64,000 nt of DNA, taken from contig NZ_KE356561.1 of the NCBI RefSeq assembly GCF_000415985.1, positions 311,660 to 375,659 on the forward strand, in the 5' to 3' direction. Positions 19,347 through 28,307 of this stretch are shown here, in pieces. The position numbers and the translations under genes are program-made. The notes beneath the pieces were generated by a model. The model was not told the DNA's origin and did not search any database. It worked only from the letters and a program-made list of their open reading frames with translations. Origin of the DNA: Haloquadratum walsbyi J07HQW2 (GTDB taxonomy: Archaea > Halobacteriota > Halobacteria > Halobacteriales > Haloferacaceae). Numbering within the stretch: the stretch's first letter is position 1; each line of letters starts with the position of its first letter.

Positions 19347-19801
19347 AGTCAGTCATTATTAGATAGGTTTTGTATTGAAATAAAAATCCTCGGTGGAATT
19401 GCAGTTGCCACGGCTGACGGTGGAATTGTAATATCGATTGCGAGTGAATACCCAACTTCTGTCATTTCGGTCGGACTGTGCTGGTAGAGTAAATGTGCCT
19501 GCGTCTGAGTCGTCTCAGGATGAGACTCGTCACGACTACAACTGAAGCAGATCGCTCAGTGTATCAATTACGCTATTTTGAAAAATATCCAGTAAGTTCG
19601 TGCTTGATTGGCAGGTAGTCGATTATCTGCTGGTGTATACGTGTACGAGGCGAGTGTCGTATGTTCTCTGGTTATTAGATCTTGTTGAGATCATCTATAT
19701 CGTAACTGACGCAATCAGATCATAAAGTAGTTATTCTAAAACGGTTCCACGCTTACGACTGCTGTAATAGCCGTATTATATCGATACTGTGATTCCCCGG
19801 T
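19347..19801. other. Non-coding gap
   Basis: About 450 bases upstream of the kinase gene. It contains repeat copy 2 (19692-19721) and presumably the kinase promoter; otherwise nothing recognised. Confidence 0.4.
19692..19721 (+). repeat. Direct repeat copy 2 flanking the sensor kinase gene
   Basis: Second copy of the 30-bp repeat at 16819-16848; three mismatches, all transitions (G/A, T/C, T/C). Confidence 0.7.
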
Positions 19802-20863
19802 TTATACACTGAGACCGTATGTATCAACCTTATCACGGTCTACTTTGTCGTCAAGATACTGTCGTGCTGTCTCTAGATCCGACCACCCCTCACGTCGTGG
19901 CGAGTCATATTATCACTCGCAAAATTAATGTAATTCTGTGCGTATGAGCGTCGAAGAATATGCGATGTAATTGTGGAACGTTTCTGCCCGTTTGCTCTGT
20001 CGTTATATCCTCGTTATTTTCTACTTCAGAATAACGTTCTACCCCATTATTAAACAACACACGGGCTCTGTCCCTAATCTCATCATCAACTCTTGTAATA
20101 AAGACATATTCAGAGCTGTCATTAGGATATTTTGAATGGTATCCTTGATTGATATACTGACCAAGATGTCGGCATGCCTTCCGATCAAAGTAGACAGGGC
20201 GACTATCTTGATGTTGATGTTTATGTTTTAATGTTACAATTGTAGCAGACCGCTCAGACAGATCTATATTTTCTCTTTGTAAATCGGATAGCCTCGCCAG
20301 TTCTCGCACCAGTAGTTGATATAAATGACAATAGAGCCTTTGTCCGCATTTCTGTCATCGGCTCCACTAACGCACCTACTTCGGATTGTTTGAGAGTCAC
20401 CTTTTCAGTTGATGCGTTTTCAGAGTCAAGATGAGAGACATCAACGTCGGTAAATGGGTTGCTCTTGTTCAATTTCTTTGCCTTGATGTGGTAGTCGCAC
20501 ATTTGCTACATCTTAGAATAGTAACTAACGACTGTATTATCAGCCAGACCTCTGTTGTCGCTGAGATATGAAACAAAGTTCTTTAGATTTGAGAAATCTA
20601 AATTTTGTAAGTACAATCCTTCTTATTCGACAAAGTTGATGAAAGCCGTAACTGCTGATTGCTCTGAGGAATACGCGCCGCTCGCTAATTGTGATTTCCT
20701 TCGCTTTAATCAACTCTCAAAGAAACGTTTGTCATCACTGTTCATCTCTGTCAGTGAAAACCCGCTGAAGTTCGTATATCAGTTCATCCGAAACGCTCTC
20801 TGCATCATCGATAGATTCCTCAAGTTCAATTTTTATCAGTTTAAACAATAACTCAATTGCTTC
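19802..20863 (-). pseudogene. Decayed tyrosine recombinase (XerC/D- or phage-type integrase)
   Basis: The minus strand can be followed through several stops and shifts. The N-terminal core-binding domain reads NFVSYLSDNRGLADNTVVSY with an amber codon before QMCDYHIKAKKLNKSNPF, plus TGA and TAA further upstream. The catalytic domain gives SFISTTGARTGEAIR (first catalytic Arg), LQRENIDLSERSATIVTLKH (beta strands with the catalytic-Lys region), SHILRRSYAQNYI (H-x-x-R) and, after another shift, WSDLETARQYLDD with the nucleophilic Tyr. It ends at TAA 19802-19804. All catalytic landmarks remain, so this was once an active integrase. Its 5' end directly abuts a ZIP transporter fragment and it borders the large AT-rich element, consistent with it having inserted that element. 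Confidence 0.75.
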
Positions 20864-21042
20864 CAGTTGGACTCGGATTTGGGTTTGGATTCGCTGCTGG
20901 CGCAATAATATACCTTGTCTTCACAGAGTTTATTCCAGAAACGTTGACGATCGGTAGGGATATGCTATACAGTGGATATCTTGAAACGAGTATTGGTGTC
21001 CTCGCTGGTGTATTCATTATGTTTCCGTTCTTATCCTTCTGA
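20857..21042 (+). pseudogene. 3' end of a ZIP-family metal transporter
   Basis: About 60 codons read LPVGLGFGFGFAAGAIIYLV then FTEFIPETL and GVLAGVFIMFPFLSF. This matches the last two helices of ZIP (ZupT/GufA-type) transporters, where GFAAGAMIY-x-x-x-x-E-x-x-P is the metal-binding helix. The N-terminal ~200 residues are missing. The fragment begins exactly where the integrase remnant begins on the other strand, so this is probably one side of a recombination junction. As a truncated tail it cannot transport. Confidence 0.65.
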
Positions 21043-21310
21043 ATGAGCTCCAGTGGAATCCAAATCCTCGAGACAATCTTGTAGACTGCTATTTGAAGAA
21101 ATGACCGTATGATTGAGATTCAATACAATAGAATAATTCTATATCTCATTGTTAGAACTGAGATATATAATAGAATTTCTTGTCGTCATCAAATGTTGGC
21201 AAAAAAGATCTATATTTCTATATACTTTATTAGATCTCTCACGTCCAGTGAAATGATGAACGTTTTTTCTCTTGTTGAGAACTTAGCTATTTCAATACCC
21301 TGAGCCTCGA

Positions 21311-21571
21311 TCAGCGACCAGTTAGTTTATTAACTTTTGCTCCTGTTTTTTGTTTCTCAAGATGTTCATCTGGGTTTTGCTTGTCGTACATGTATTCTAG
21401 CGAAAGTTTCATTGTGAACATGTCTGTGTCACCAATATTGGTTTTGTAGTAATCTTGGTCACGGGATGTTCCACCATAATTTCCTTCAATTGGAGTTTGA
21501 GTGATCTCAATGTGCATCCCATCCTGGTAAATGTGTATTTCACGTGGATCATCCAGTGTTTCCATATTCAT
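21311..21571 (-). CDS. Hypothetical 86-aa protein
   Basis: The start MNMETLDDPREIHIYQDGMH has two Met codons; the rest is polar (EITQTPIEGNYGGTSRDQDY, MFTMKLSLEYMYDKQ) and ends in a basic KTGAKVNKLTGR. Clean open frame with no membrane segment. It is the first intact gene on the right of the integrase remnant. Function not recognised; in such a position one would expect an element-encoded accessory or antirestriction-type protein, but nothing shows that. Confidence 0.5.
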   Translation of the reverse strand: MNMETLDDPREIHIYQDGMHIEITQTPIEGNYGGTSRDQDYYKTNIGDTDMFTMKLSLEYMYDKQNPDEHLEKQKTGAKVNKLTGR

Positions 21572-21719
21572 ATCTTACATTTGTCATCATTACATGATAC
21601 GCCCGGTGTACAAATATATTTGTAGTGACACTTACTAATTTGTATAATTACCTCAATGGTGATGTCCTTCGAAAGATGTTCTTGGCGCAATTAACTAAAT
21701 TATGTAGTAAAGTATACCC

Positions 21720-21738
21720 ACTAACAATGTTGTTAGTG
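21720..21738 (-). promoter_or_regulatory. 19-bp near-palindromic motif, copy 1
   Basis: On the minus strand this reads CACTAACAACATTGTTAGT, identical to copy 2 at 21897-21915 on the plus strand. Each copy is itself nearly palindromic (CTAACAA-x-x-TTGTTAG). TGCCCAATT-like sequence also flanks both. A related palindrome lies before the secretion ATPase gene at 28771. Confidence 0.65.
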
Positions 21739-21896
21739 GCGAATTGGGCATGTATGTAAGAAAGTAAGTAAAAATAGCGTTAGAAAAGGTATACCATGAT
21801 CTAACCAAGCTACACTAATATAACTACAATTTATAATCGTCGAGAGAGCGTAATTGCGTCTTTTTTGATGCTCACTAACAGAAACACCAATTTGGG

Positions 21897-21915
21897 CACT
21901 AACAACATTGTTAGT
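21897..21915 (+). promoter_or_regulatory. 19-bp near-palindromic motif, copy 2
   Basis: CACTAACAACATTGTTAGT, an exact inverted match to 21720-21738, about 160 bases away. A dimeric regulator is the simplest reader of such a site; the regulator is unknown. Confidence 0.65.
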
Positions 21916-23134
21916 ACGGGTTCACTAGTTTGGTAAATGTGAATATTGTACTATTACAGGTTCTAGTCTACATATTTATCTACTTCAGAAGATTAACTAT
22001 TTCAAAATTAAGATTATCTGATGATCTTGACAACGACGTTTTCAACAAGCCGTTTGAACGAATCAATCACATCCAAATGCTCTTGATATTTGTTTCTAGA
22101 ATGTCTAAATAATTAGATATACCATGTATCCGTTGAGATTTTTCAGACGAAATGACTCTTTGTATATCGTTGTTTTATATCTTGATCTGATTGTGATGGA
22201 GACACAGATTTCGATTAGTAATATACTGTCACTGTGTTTCAGCTGTAATTTGTACAATTAATTAATAAATTGATATGACTGAGATGTAATTTGTGAAAAT
22301 AATAACTATTATATATTTACAGGTTAGATTCTGATTGCCGTCAGAGGCACTCCCTATAATTAATCAAAACAGTCTGAGATTTGTACTTATGAGGATAATC
22401 ATAATCAACGTGTTCGTATCCTTATCGACAAGTATCAGGACACATCAGATCTCTTAGCCAAATACTCTTCACAGTGACACGTTTCTGCTAATAAAATCTT
22501 TCATCGACTGCCTGAATGGTGTATGTACCTATCAGTTGTTGGTCAGTAAGTTGTTTTGAAATGCTATGTCTTTTTCACCGATATTCTTGAACTCATATGA
22601 GCCTGTTAAATCATCGCACTACTTTCATTAGATATGAATTGGTGTCTGTAGGATATCATCGCAGCACTCATTCAATGGCTTATGCCATCCTCTCGTGCTG
22701 CTTTTGATGTAGTCACTGTTTACCCAATAAAATACAGACTTCTGTTATCTAATGTGCTCTCGCGCTCATATTGAACTTCTATATCCATGACCACACACTC
22801 GTGATGAAACTACCATTCACTGTATGTTTATCTGCGGAAAATACGTCAGTAGTATATACTACGCCTCTGATGTGTATCTAGCCTCTTTGCCCAACGTTAC
22901 TCTTAGGTTTGGTTTTACTCTCACTCTCAACTCTTACATTTTCTTGTAGCATCACACCAGGTCATCACTTACCAATACAAATACTGATACTACTATGATC
23001 AGTATTTTAGTTTATCAATATTCATCTTCATATTTATTTTCTCTATCTCTACCTCTGTATTCCAATAGTTCTCCATACTTGCTAGAGCGCAGGATGTATT
23101 CTGAAAGGTTCTCAAGCAACAATTTGGGTTAAAT

Positions 23135-23151
23135 TCCAGGCAGAGCCTGGA
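23135..23151. other. Perfect short hairpin
   Basis: TCCAGGC-AGA-GCCTGGA: a seven-base-pair G+C-rich stem with a three-base loop in otherwise AT-rich DNA. It has no T-run after it, so it is unlikely to be a terminator. A nick-site or origin hairpin is possible. Confidence 0.55.
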
Positions 23152-23371
23152 CAGGGCTTTCATATTTATATTGAGTGCGCTAGTGGACTTTTAATAATCA
23201 AGATGAGAGCAGAGCTCTCTCAGGACACCACGTACTCACCCGTGATGGGAACTGTCACATTCTCATTGAGCAGGGGAATACATGATCATCGCCATTGTGG
23301 TGATAGAACTTATTGTCATTTTCATTTCTCGTTTCCAATATACTTTCATCAGTGATGGGGTCTGTTTTCTC

Positions 23372-23679
23372 ACTGAAGTATGTCTTCCTATGTATTTGAT
23401 TTTGTGTCTGTTTCATTAAGATATTACTTCAGTGATTCAGTAATGTACTGAAGTATTGAGGTAAATTGATCTTCATTTTTTCATAGTTGATGTGATTATG
23501 GAATTGGATCTGAATGTAATGGAAGCAAGTATTATGTGAAATAAAAAAGTGATCTGATATTGTATGTATTTTCATCAGATTTTGAATGAAATATCAGTCA
23601 GAATATACTCATTATCACTACCAGTTTAACCAGTATTTGATACTTCAATGAAGCACAACTTCAATACCTCACTGAGGTA
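23372..23679. repeat. Cluster of TACTTCA/TGAAGTA and TACCTCA/TGAGGTA motifs
   Basis: Within ~300 bases: ACTGAAGTA at 23372; a 9-bp inverted repeat TACTTCAGT (23425-23433) / ACTGAAGTA (23447-23455) followed by TTGAGGTA; TACTTCA at 23641; and ACTTCAATACCTCACTGAGG with the perfect palindrome TACCTCA-C-TGAGGTA (23665-23679). The same two half-motifs recur in varied orders, as in origin iterons or operator clusters. Confidence 0.55.
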
Positions 23680-23727
23680 ATAAAGTAGAAAAATATACTT
23701 GTATATATGTCGATGTGGGATAACAGA

Positions 23728-23791
23728 ACGTATAGAACCGTGTAATGACCGTGTAAAATTAAACGTATAGTAAACGTATTAGAACGTTTAA
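23728..23791 (+). promoter_or_regulatory. Six helically phased CGTRTA repeats upstream of the regulator gene
   Basis: CGTATA/CGTGTA/CGTTTA-type units begin at 23729, 23739, 23750, 23764, 23775 and 23785: spacings 10, 11, 14, 11 and 10. Most are preceded by A-A or A-C. All lie on one face of the helix and end just before the TATA box (23794). This suggests cooperative binding of a repressor or activator, most simply the winged-helix protein encoded next (autoregulation). Confidence 0.6.
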
Positions 23792-23793
23792 AA

Positions 23794-23800
23794 TTATATA
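23794..23800 (+). promoter_or_regulatory. TATA box for the winged-helix gene
   Basis: TTATATA lies 23-29 bases before the ATG at 23823. That spacing predicts a leaderless or near-leaderless transcript, common in haloarchaea. Confidence 0.55.
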
Positions 23801-23822
23801 TACTTGAATTTAACAAGGCTAT

Positions 23823-24512
23823 ATGGAAAGTTGGAAATCAATTGATGAAAAGTCTATTCAGTTTCTCAAAGCAGTTAGAGGATATGATGGATCTGCAACA
23901 ATTACACAGATTAGAAACTTTACTGGACTCTCAAGAGCTAACGCTAATTATCGGTTCAAGAAATTGAAAAATGAAGGACTCATAAATATTAAGCGAGACG
24001 GAAAAACAAAGGGGGAGAGAAAGCCTGCAAAAAGAGCCACATTGACTGGAAAGGCTCGTCGGGAAATCGAAAAGGGATTATTGGATACTGATTTCCCTAA
24101 CACAATAGTTTCAGATATATCCAATTTTGCATCCGTTAATGATGTTGATCAGCTCAGTGAAAAAGTCGATAAGATCGAGACAAAGATTAATACTACGTTA
24201 CATTCAACTGGAAATGTATCAAGTCATTCTCATCCAGAGGAATTCAATACTGATATTGAGCCGGCATTATCTTCAATCCGTTCTCGGTTGGATGAACTTG
24301 AGACCAATCAAGTAGATGCAGATAATGAAGAAATTATTGAACAGGTGGATCATCTTAATCAAGAGTTCGCTGAACTGGAGGATTTTTTGAGCGACTGGAT
24401 GAGTTATACTGAGAGTTATTTAGTGACAATCCGTGATGTAATTGAAACTCAATTGGACGTTGACTTTTCAGAGTCATTGAATGGACAGTTACAACAGCTA
24501 GAACAAGAGTGA
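23823..24512 (+). CDS. Winged-helix DNA-binding protein with long C-terminal coiled coil
   Basis: A 229-aa protein. Residues ~10-85 form a winged helix-turn-helix: VRGYDGSATITQIRNFTGLS (helix-turn-helix), NANYRFKKLKNEGLI (recognition helix region) and a basic wing (KRDGKTKGERKPAKRATLTG). Residues ~105-225 are acidic heptad-rich helices (VDQLSEKVDKIETKI, LSSIRSRLDELETNQ, VDHLNQEFAELEDFLSDW), predicted to dimerise or oligomerise. The protein probably binds the phased repeats just upstream and may also read the palindromes of this element, acting as a regulator or as a partition/replication-type protein. No catalytic domain is seen. It is the first gene of the AT-rich block and is transcribed in the same direction as the secretion genes. 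Confidence 0.75.
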   Translation: MESWKSIDEKSIQFLKAVRGYDGSATITQIRNFTGLSRANANYRFKKLKNEGLINIKRDGKTKGERKPAKRATLTGKARREIEKGLLDTDFPNTIVSDISNFASVNDVDQLSEKVDKIETKINTTLHSTGNVSSHSHPEEFNTDIEPALSSIRSRLDELETNQVDADNEEIIEQVDHLNQEFAELEDFLSDWMSYTESYLVTIRDVIETQLDVDFSESLNGQLQQLEQE

Positions 24513-24674
24513 TATGATCGACATCCTCCCACGTCTTGTATTCTATAACTGATTATTGCAGTGAGTATATTACTATTGCTGTGAATTTAGTGATCCTTTT
24601 CAGAGCTTATTTTTCCGATCAATAATTGTTAATTGTAAGAGTATACGTTAATCAGTATTTTCAATTTTAGTCTA

Positions 24675-24791
24675 TTACAATGACTCAGTCAGGTAGTCAC
24701 GTCGATAGACACAGATATAACAGAAATATCTTGTATATACGTTAATCTCACCAACAGTTTCCATGGGATTATTGCAGTCTGGGCAGTTCAT
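24675..24791 (-). CDS. Micro zinc-finger protein (38 aa)
   Basis: From ATG 24791 the product is MNCPDCNNPMETVGEINVYT..., with CPDC near the N-terminus and CYIC later: a two-knuckle zinc ribbon. The start is preceded by AGGTGAT, a good Shine-Dalgarno motif placed at the very end of the upstream 51-aa gene, so the two are translationally coupled. Small CPxC zinc-finger proteins are a known and abundant haloarchaeal class with regulatory phenotypes. The gene is too short for routine annotation. Confidence 0.65.
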   Translation of the reverse strand: MNCPDCNNPMETVGEINVYTRYFCYICVYRRDYLTESL

Positions 24792-24792
24792 A

Positions 24793-24948
24793 TCACCTAA
24801 CTGCATTAATATGCGAATCAATGTCTAGAGATTGTATGCTGTTACATCCAGGGCAGGTATAATTGATTGTTGTCTCAGCTACTAAATCGACATCAACATT
24901 TGAAATATCTATACCACAGTTTGGGCAGGTCAGTTCATTTGTGTTCAT
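24793..24948 (-). CDS. Micro zinc-finger protein (51 aa) with two CPxC motifs
   Basis: From ATG 24948: MNTNELTCPNCGIDISNVDV ... YTCPGCNSIQSLDI, ending TGA 24793-24795. CPNCG and CPGCN are placed about 20 residues apart, the standard small zinc ribbon of haloarchaeal micro-proteins. It overlaps the ribosome-binding site of the 38-aa gene, forming a two-gene operon opposite in direction to the pilus genes. Role unknown; regulation of the neighbouring machinery is a guess. Confidence 0.7.
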   Translation of the reverse strand: MNTNELTCPNCGIDISNVDVDLVAETTINYTCPGCNSIQSLDIDSHINAVR

Positions 24949-25108
24949 TACAGATGAGTAATATATGTTTTAGTGTATAGACTTTTTGTAGTGCGACGAT
25001 GCTAAAGAATGTGCTGTACATGTATCAGACACATTTGAGTATCTTATTTTAGATGAGCAAGAACATCAAAGTTAGAGTATATTCAGGAAAGCCAAATCAC
25101 TTATATCG

Positions 25109-25114
25109 TATATA
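25109..25114 (+). promoter_or_regulatory. TATA box supporting the start at 25137
   Basis: TATATA lies 23-28 bases before ATG 25137, the spacing of a leaderless transcript. It would lie inside the coding frame if the upstream ATG (25053) were used, so it favours 25137. Confidence 0.5.
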
Positions 25115-25136
25115 TGTTTATTTTGATACATGTATT

Positions 25137-27719
25137 ATGATTAGTATATTAATTATCGTTAATTCACGTATTAATCGAGAGAGAGCTGTCTCCGTTGTCA
25201 TTGGCGTTATGTTAATGCTGTCAGTTTTGTTTTTAGCAGCGGCACAGTATCAAGTGGTGATTGTTCCACAGCAAGAGCAAACGACAGAGGTAGACCATCA
25301 TCAAACAGTAATTACACAGATTGACACAATTCGGACGAATATTATTGGAACAGCTGAGACAGGATCGCAATCTGCACAACAAATAAAGATGGGAGCAATG
25401 TATGAGCAGGAAACAATTTTTGGTGTCGTTCCAAAAGTACATCCATTAAACCCCAGTGGTAAGTTACAGACTGTTGAACTTGCGTCGGATTCACGAATCA
25501 AGTTTTCAAACGCAGAAGGAACTGGACCATCGACAAGAAGTTACTGGACCGGTGTCAACTCATGTCCGACTCATTGCTATGAGACAAACGGACTTGAGTA
25601 TACAATCGATTATAATGAATTTAGCGATAATTCCGAGTTAGTATATGAGAATTCATTGTTCTACGAACGGTATCTAACAAAAGACGAAGATCCTGAATAC
25701 TTTGTTCAATCTGGACAGTCACTAATCAATGGACGGTCGATTAACTTGATAGCGCTTACTGGAGGGTTATCTGTAAATCAAATTCGATCAACATCTGTTG
25801 AGACAATTCCCGTGAGTGCTCCAAGTCAAACTGTGTTGTTGACGGATGATTCAGCAGACGAAGATCCACTTATTCTTGAAATTCCAACGCAGTTACCTGA
25901 CCGTGTGTGGCGAGATGTACTTACTGATGAGATGTCTTCGAGGGGTGGATATATCTCACAATTACGTGTTCAAAATAACGTTCTTCGATTGACGTTGAGA
26001 CCAGATGAGACGTATTCAGTTAAGATGGCACGAGTTCATCTGAGTTCGCAGACACAGCAGGAATCTGTGCAAGCGACAAACGCACGGTATATCTCCTGGG
26101 CAGGAAATGAACGGAAGATCATTCCTGACGGGACACAAACACAAATTGAGGCACAAGTTCGAGATAAATTTAATAATCCAGTTTCAGGAATTCCCACGCG
26201 TGCGTACGTAAATGATTCATCAGGTATCTGTGTTGGTGATTTTGTTCCAGAACAGGTTGAAACCGATCCAACAGATAACTGTTCAAGTAACCAACAACCA
26301 GGAAAAGCAGCAAGTGGAAACGATGGTGCAGTGACGTATTACTATTCAGCTGATGTTGAGGATAATACTGAGATAATTATTGATATTGATATTCTTCGTC
26401 CATCGGTCATCGTAAATCCCTCAATTTCTCCACCAGACGGAGCTACATCTGTTGACCTTGCTTCATTGAGTCAGCGCTCAATACCCACTGTGCACTCATC
26501 GGTAATTGATACAACCAAATTTCCTGACGGGGAGAACCATTTTCGAATTCTTTCAGTAGATCCTTCTCAATCAAGTGCAACTATTGGATCAACAATCACT
26601 GTTGATACACTTGTTGATAACATCGGACGTAATACTATCAGCAAAAACATCACTCTCACAAGTGACAAAAACGCAATTATTACGCCTGAATCCTATCGTA
26701 TTAGATTATCACCTGGATCTCACGCAAGAATTCGATATGAATTAACAGTTACTCAACCTGGCAAACATACACTCGAACTCAATGGCAAGGAAGTCGCTAC
26801 GATAGAAGGGAAACGTCTTGGAAATCTATTATTTGCTTCGTACATCAATAATCGATTTGAGGAAGAAGAAATTGTAGAGGATCCAGATGTATTCAAAGAT
26901 GGATCAGGAAATGTGCTTGAACGAAAAGAGAATAAGAATGTTCCTCCAATTGTTGATGAGTCGACCCCGTTCACTGGTGTCATTGGTGATATTCAGTCAT
27001 TTGAAAACCTTGGAACAGATAACCCAATGCGTGTTTCAAGCGCTAGACCACTCAATTCAGGCATCCTATTTTCAAGTATCGAACCTAACACAATGTATAC
27101 GCTCGGAATTAAGTATCGACTAATATCATCAGAGCCAGTTCAGCTACAGTTATATAAAAATGGAGATACCCATGTTGGTTCCTTAGATGGAAGTCAGTCG
27201 TCATACTATCTCTCTGGAGAGAATGAAGAACAACTATTTCAACTCAGCTCAAAGGAGATCAAATATATTCAAACACAACAACAAGCAGGATGGGCTTTAA
27301 GATCTAATACACAAACTGATATTTCAGTCGATAAGCTACAAATTCGAAGTTCTCAAGATTCAATATTGGCTGATCCAATTCAACCAGTTATTACAGAGTT
27401 CTCAATTCTAGAAGATCAAGTTCAATCCTTTGAGCGTTTTACTGTTGAATTAGAGGTTCGAAACCCCTCTACTGAATTTAAAACCCCGTTGCTAGAGTTT
27501 TCTCAGAAGTCTACATTTAATCCAGCAAGCAAAGTATCTGATAGACGAACAATCTTAGTGAATCCTCAAACGACACTCACAGGAAACTCTAATAAGATTA
27601 TTGAGCGCATGTATTCAGAATATCCCGGTCAGTACACGTATTCAATCCGAGGCACAGAAGAATATCGTGTTGACCCTGACTGTAATTGTGAAGCAACGAT
27701 TACAGTAAAACATTCTTGA
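25137..27719 (+). CDS. Large surface protein with type IV pilin-like N-terminus
   Basis: About 860 aa. The N-terminus (basic INRERAV followed by SVVIGVMLMLSVLFLAAAQY) resembles archaeal class III pilin signals, in which the peptidase cuts before a hydrophobic assembly helix. The rest is extracellular and beta-rich with Ig-like segments: HVSLSSQTQ-type strands, GIPTRAYVNDSSG and a CARDB-like DNIGRNTISKNITLTSDKNA. It has few Cys, mostly in pairs (SCPTHC, CNCE). An in-frame ATG at 25053 exists but the TATA box at 25109 favours 25137. I infer a very large pilin-like or tip/adhesin subunit of the nearby pilus system. It is followed by two ordinary small pilins. Confidence 0.7.
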   Translation: MISILIIVNSRINRERAVSVVIGVMLMLSVLFLAAAQYQVVIVPQQEQTTEVDHHQTVITQIDTIRTNIIGTAETGSQSAQQIKMGAMYEQETIFGVVPKVHPLNPSGKLQTVELASDSRIKFSNAEGTGPSTRSYWTGVNSCPTHCYETNGLEYTIDYNEFSDNSELVYENSLFYERYLTKDEDPEYFVQSGQSLINGRSINLIALTGGLSVNQIRSTSVETIPVSAPSQTVLLTDDSADEDPLILEIPTQLPDRVWRDVLTDEMSSRGGYISQLRVQNNVLRLTLRPDETYSVKMARVHLSSQTQQESVQATNARYISWAGNERKIIPDGTQTQIEAQVRDKFNNPVSGIPTRAYVNDSSGICVGDFVPEQVETDPTDNCSSNQQPGKAASGNDGAVTYYYSADVEDNTEIIIDIDILRPSVIVNPSISPPDGATSVDLASLSQRSIPTVHSSVIDTTKFPDGENHFRILSVDPSQSSATIGSTITVDTLVDNIGRNTISKNITLTSDKNAIITPESYRIRLSPGSHARIRYELTVTQPGKHTLELNGKEVATIEGKRLGNLLFASYINNRFEEEEIVEDPDVFKDGSGNVLERKENKNVPPIVDESTPFTGVIGDIQSFENLGTDNPMRVSSARPLNSGILFSSIEPNTMYTLGIKYRLISSEPVQLQLYKNGDTHVGSLDGSQSSYYLSGENEEQLFQLSSKEIKYIQTQQQAGWALRSNTQTDISVDKLQIRSSQDSILADPIQPVITEFSILEDQVQSFERFTVELEVRNPSTEFKTPLLEFSQKSTFNPASKVSDRRTILVNPQTTLTGNSNKIIERMYSEYPGQYTYSIRGTEEYRVDPDCNCEATITVKHS

Positions 27720-27748
27720 ATACCAGTGATACGCAATTAACAGAATAG

Positions 27749-27754
27749 TATATA
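27749..27754 (+). promoter_or_regulatory. TATA box for the pilin gene at 27778
   Basis: TATATA lies 24-29 bases before the ATG at 27778, predicting a leaderless mRNA. Confidence 0.5.
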
Positions 27755-27777
27755 CATTCTTGACAAAATTTAGATAT

Positions 27778-28164
27778 ATGATTGATAATAGTAACGCAAT
27801 TGACGAAACTGCAGCAAGCCCAATCCTTGCTATTGTTCTTGTCTTAGCAATAACCGTCATATTAACTGGAGGTATTGGAACATTTGTTCTTGATCTTGGA
27901 GAGTCACAACTTGAAGGAGCTACAAGTAACGCTGATCTTGGAGTTCGAGTATCTGAATCTAATGGCGAAGTTACTATACTTGTAAAGTCTGGGACAGCTG
28001 ATGAATTACAGGTACTAGTCGATGGACAAGTTAGTGAGGATAGTTTAATTGATGCGAAACCGGGAGACATAATTCAATTTACAAGCCCCTCATCTGGCAC
28101 GAGATTAACTCTATTAGAAATCGATGATAGCAAAATAACTGTTGCACTAGACACAGAAATGTGA
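27778..28164 (+). CDS. Type IV pilin-like protein
   Basis: A 128-aa protein. The N-terminus AIDETAASPILAIVLVLAIT followed by VILTGGIGTFVLDLG is a canonical haloarchaeal pilin: short polar leader, A-S-P in place of V-S-P, then the hydrophobic H-domain. The ~80-residue head is beta-rich and Cys-free. FVLDLG after the H-domain also occurs in the pilin at 35660, so the two are related. The start was chosen from the TATA spacing; an ATG-less extension to 27760 has no support. Likely a major or minor pilus subunit processed by a prepilin peptidase encoded elsewhere. Confidence 0.8.
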   Translation: MIDNSNAIDETAASPILAIVLVLAITVILTGGIGTFVLDLGESQLEGATSNADLGVRVSESNGEVTILVKSGTADELQVLVDGQVSEDSLIDAKPGDIIQFTSPSSGTRLTLLEIDDSKITVALDTEM

Positions 28165-28280
28165 ATGGTCTTTAATTCTAGTAACGCATAGATACGTATA
28201 TCTCACATATTTCTATTTGGATTCAATATTAAGAGTATGTTCAGCAATGATTTGCACATTGTTATGTCAGTAAATATACT

Positions 28281-28286
28281 TTTATA
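28281..28286 (+). promoter_or_regulatory. TATA box for the pilin gene at 28308
   Basis: TTTATA lies 22-27 bases before the ATG at 28308. Confidence 0.45.
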
Positions 28287-28307
28287 CTCTTACAGATAGT
28301 TCAATAC

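Larger units (their letters stand above)
21572..23822. promoter_or_regulatory. 2.2-kb AT-rich non-coding region with palindromes and repeats (candidate origin, transfer or control region)
   Basis: No supported gene lies here; short frames such as 21930-22112 look random. It contains two inverted copies of a 19-bp sequence (21720-21738, 21897-21915), a perfect hairpin (23135-23151), a cluster of TACTTCA/TGAAGTA and TACCTCA/TGAGGTA motifs (23372-23679) and a phased array before the regulator gene. A long AT-rich, repeat-bearing gap beside a DNA-binding protein is typical of replication or transfer origins; the function is inference. Confidence 0.45.

Noticed and set aside
21930-22112. 60-codon plus-strand frame in the non-coding region
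   Set aside because: AT-driven composition without start signal or protein-like pattern.
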